Shown: positions 62,468 to 64,000 of the stretch, piece after piece
Numbering within the stretch: position 1 is the first letter of the stretch
How the letters are laid out: each line of letters starts with the position of its first letter
NCBI RefSeq assembly: GCF_000821185.2
Contig: NZ_CP050855.1
Span: forward strand, 2,480,001-2,544,000
Direction: 5' to 3'
DNA from: Serratia symbiotica
Lineage (GTDB): Bacteria; Pseudomonadota; Gammaproteobacteria; Enterobacterales; Enterobacteriaceae
DNA: 64,000 nucleotides
Position numbers and translations under genes: made by a program
The notes under the pieces: generated by a model
What the model was told of the DNA's origin: nothing
Seen by the model: only the letters and a program-made list of their open reading frames with translations
The model's database searches: none

Positions 62468-62523
62468 ATTGTCTCCTTATAACAAGCTATACCAACAAAA
62501 AGGGAGCCGAGGCCCCCTGCTGC

Positions 62524-63384
62524 TTACTCCACTTTCGCGTCTGCGGTACGATACAGATGAACGTCCATCTGTGGGAACGGGATATTGATGTTGTTGGCAT
62601 CCAGCGCGCGCTTGAAATTTTCCATCAGATCGAAGTACACGTTCCAATACTCTGCGGTGGTAGTCCATGAACGGGTGACAAAGTTCAGCGAGGATGGTGC
62701 CATTTCGTTCAGACGCACAATCACGCCTTTGGCATGCAGAATGCGCTTGTCGGCAGCAATCACGTCGCCCAGTACTTTCTTCACCACGTCGATATCAGCG
62801 TTGTAGCCTACACCCACTACGATATCTACACGGCGGTTCGGCTCACGGGAGTAGTTGATAATATTGCCAGCGATGACTTTACCGTTGGGCACCACAATGA
62901 TTTTGTTATCGCCGGTGCATAAGGTGGTGGAGAAGATCTGCACCTGATTGACGGTGCCAGCCACGCCGCCCAGATCAACGTATTCACCTACACGCAGTGG
63001 ACGGAAGATCACCAGCAACACGCCAGCAGCAAAATTGGACAGCGAACCTTGCAGCGCCAAACCAACAGCCAAACCAGCGGCACCCAGCACAGCGATCACC
63101 GATGTGGTCTGCACGCCTACACGCCCCAACACCGCGATAAAGGTGAATGCCAGCACACCGTAACGCACCAGCGCCGACAGGAAGCCCGCGATCGTGGTAT
63201 CAATGCCACGCAACTTCATCACGCGGTTTACCATATTGCTGGCCACGCGGGCGGCGATCGAACCGATGACCAGGATAGCAATAGCGGCGACAATGTTCAC
63301 CGCATACTGGATCAACAAGTCTTGGTTATTCACCAACCAATCGCCAGCACCGTGCAGGCCGTCTACTACATTCAAATCTTTCAT
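62524..63384 (-). CDS. mscS: small-conductance mechanosensitive channel MscS
   Basis: Heptameric inner-membrane channel that opens under hypo-osmotic stress. The 286 residues equal E. coli MscS. Three membrane helices precede the pore helix [22 protein letters not shown] near residue 105, then the conserved beta domain ([18 protein letters not shown]) and the C-terminal alpha-beta domain. The start at 63384 ([16 protein letters not shown]) fits the family. mscK, the other large channel gene expected near rsmS, is lost, so MscS may be a main osmotic valve here. Confidence 0.95.
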   Translation of the reverse strand: MKDLNVVDGLHGAGDWLVNNQDLLIQYAVNIVAAIAILVIGSIAARVASNMVNRVMKLRGIDTTIAGFLSALVRYGVLAFTFIAVLGRVGVQTTSVIAVLGAAGLAVGLALQGSLSNFAAGVLLVIFRPLRVGEYVDLGGVAGTVNQVQIFSTTLCTGDNKIIVVPNGKVIAGNIINYSREPNRRVDIVVGVGYNADIDVVKKVLGDVIAADKRILHAKGVIVRLNEMAPSSLNFVTRSWTTTAEYWNVYFDLMENFKRALDANNINIPFPQMDVHLYRTADAKVE

Positions 63385-63452
63385 TCGTGTCGTCCTATCT
63401 CTGTCCCTGTAGGGATAAACGCGCAAAAGTATGCCGACACCGACCCAAAAGA

Positions 63453-63473
63453 TTTCAAATTGCAGCTTGAAAG
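63453..63473. repeat. minimal palindromic copy of the intergenic repeat
   Basis: TTTCAAATTGCAGCTTGAAAG is a near-perfect short dyad. Its halves match the outer ends of the copies at 20814 and 43304 joined directly. It lies about 70 bp upstream of mscS. Confidence 0.45.
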
Positions 63474-63632
63474 ACAACGAGTCTAGGATGCCAGCCGGAA
63501 ACTACCCTCTAAGGTTAACCAAGATTAAAGCCGCACGCCAACCGTAAGCGTTAAAAATAACCGTAACTATGGCTTGTTTCTTCTATGCTAAAACAGCACT
63601 CGCGTTTTTTTAAGACTAGGAACTCGTCCGCC

Positions 63633-64000
63633 ATGCATATCCGTTCCTCATTTCGGCACTACTGGCAGGTCAGGCCCAGGCTGCTGTTCTCTGTTGGCGC
63701 AGGACTGCTGTGCGCACTGCTACTACCTTTACAGTTCTCGCTGCTGCAACGGCTGATGATCGGTTGGAACGTGCTGGCTTGGCTTTACTTGCTGTTTCTC
63801 TGGCGATTGATGCTGGTAAGCACGCCGACACATATCCGTCAGATCGCCCGTACGCAGGATGAAAGCGCCAGCATAGTGTTGGCGCTGGTCAGCATTAGTT
63901 GTCTGGTGAGCATACTAGCGATCCTGTTTGAACTGAGCAGCGCCAAACAAGCCAGCAACTCGCTGAAAACCCTGCATCTAGCGTTGACCGGCACCACATT
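63633..64000 (+). CDS. DUF1345 membrane protein, cut by the window edge
   Basis: 122 codons open to the window end without a stop. Starts MHIRSSFRHYWQVRPRLLFS at ATG 63633. Three hydrophobic segments are visible: LLFSVGAGLLCALLL, then WNVLAWLYLLFLWRLM, then IVLALVSISCLVSILAILFEL. The layout and the TQDESASIVLAL segment fit the DUF1345 family of about 210-220 residue inner-membrane proteins of unknown function. Divergent from mscS. In E. coli the neighbour of mscS is fbaA, so gene order differs here. Confidence 0.75.
   Translation, partial: MHIRSSFRHYWQVRPRLLFSVGAGLLCALLLPLQFSLLQRLMIGWNVLAWLYLLFLWRLMLVSTPTHIRQIARTQDESASIVLALVSISCLVSILAILFELSSAKQASNSLKTLHLALTGTT

Overview
The window is a stretch of enterobacterial chromosome. 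Gene order and protein sequence point to the Serratia/Yersinia side of the Enterobacterales. The pattern of decay suggests a recently host-restricted Serratia such as an aphid-associated S. symbiotica-like strain: single nonsense mutations in regulators, multiply broken genes, insertion-sequence remnants, and operons missing members that are usual in relatives. The organism assignment is an inference from content, not from a database search.

Layout. (1) 404-32952 is a block that maps near 11-12 min in E. coli: cysS, ppiB-lpxH-purEK, ybbO, cnoX, qmcA-ybbJ, cueR (broken by one amber codon), copA, ybaP, ybaL, hemH, a D-glycerate cassette (garK-like kinase, GntP-family permease, CdaR-type regulator) lying between hemH and adk, then adk, htpG, recR-ybaB-dnaX, apt, priC, rsmS, acrR (heavily broken), acrA-acrB. 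Several usual neighbours are absent (gsk, ybaN, mscK, fetAB, tesA/ybbAP). (2) 32988-36777 is a mobile-element junction: a decayed IS66-family element, about 820 bp of very AT-rich DNA with the truncated C-terminus of a DUF3320-type superfamily 1 helicase and a small truncated membrane-protein ORF, and an apparently intact IS911-like element. (3) 36880-63384 is a block that maps near 65 min in E. coli: tRNA-Gly(CCC), lysS-prfB-recJ-dsbC-xerD, fldB, sdhE-ygfX, ygfZ, yqfA, gcvTHP, pepP-ubiH-ubiI, ygfB, zapA-6S RNA-ygfA, serA, rpiA, argP, yggE (broken) and mscS, with argO missing. A DUF1345 membrane protein runs off the right edge. Regions 1 and 3 are far apart in E. coli, so the mobile-element junction probably marks a chromosomal rearrangement.

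Regulatory structure is well preserved: a PurR box before purE, a MerR-type 19-bp-spacer copA promoter with CueR operator, a sigma-32 promoter before htpG, an AcrR operator before acrAB, programmed frameshift sites in dnaX and prfB, and 6S RNA. In two cases (CueR and AcrR) the operator survives while its regulator is broken.

Two dispersed repeat families are visible. One is MITE-like, about 145 bp, with ends matching a 17-bp inverted repeat (15045, 45083, 46289, 52299). Copies of it touch the stop codons of hemH and ubiI. The other is a palindrome-ended intergenic repeat (12746, 20814, 43304, and a minimal form at 63453). No CRISPR array, prophage or biosynthetic cluster was seen. The best candidate for an unusual system is the truncated helicase island at 34703-35528, which is only a remnant here.
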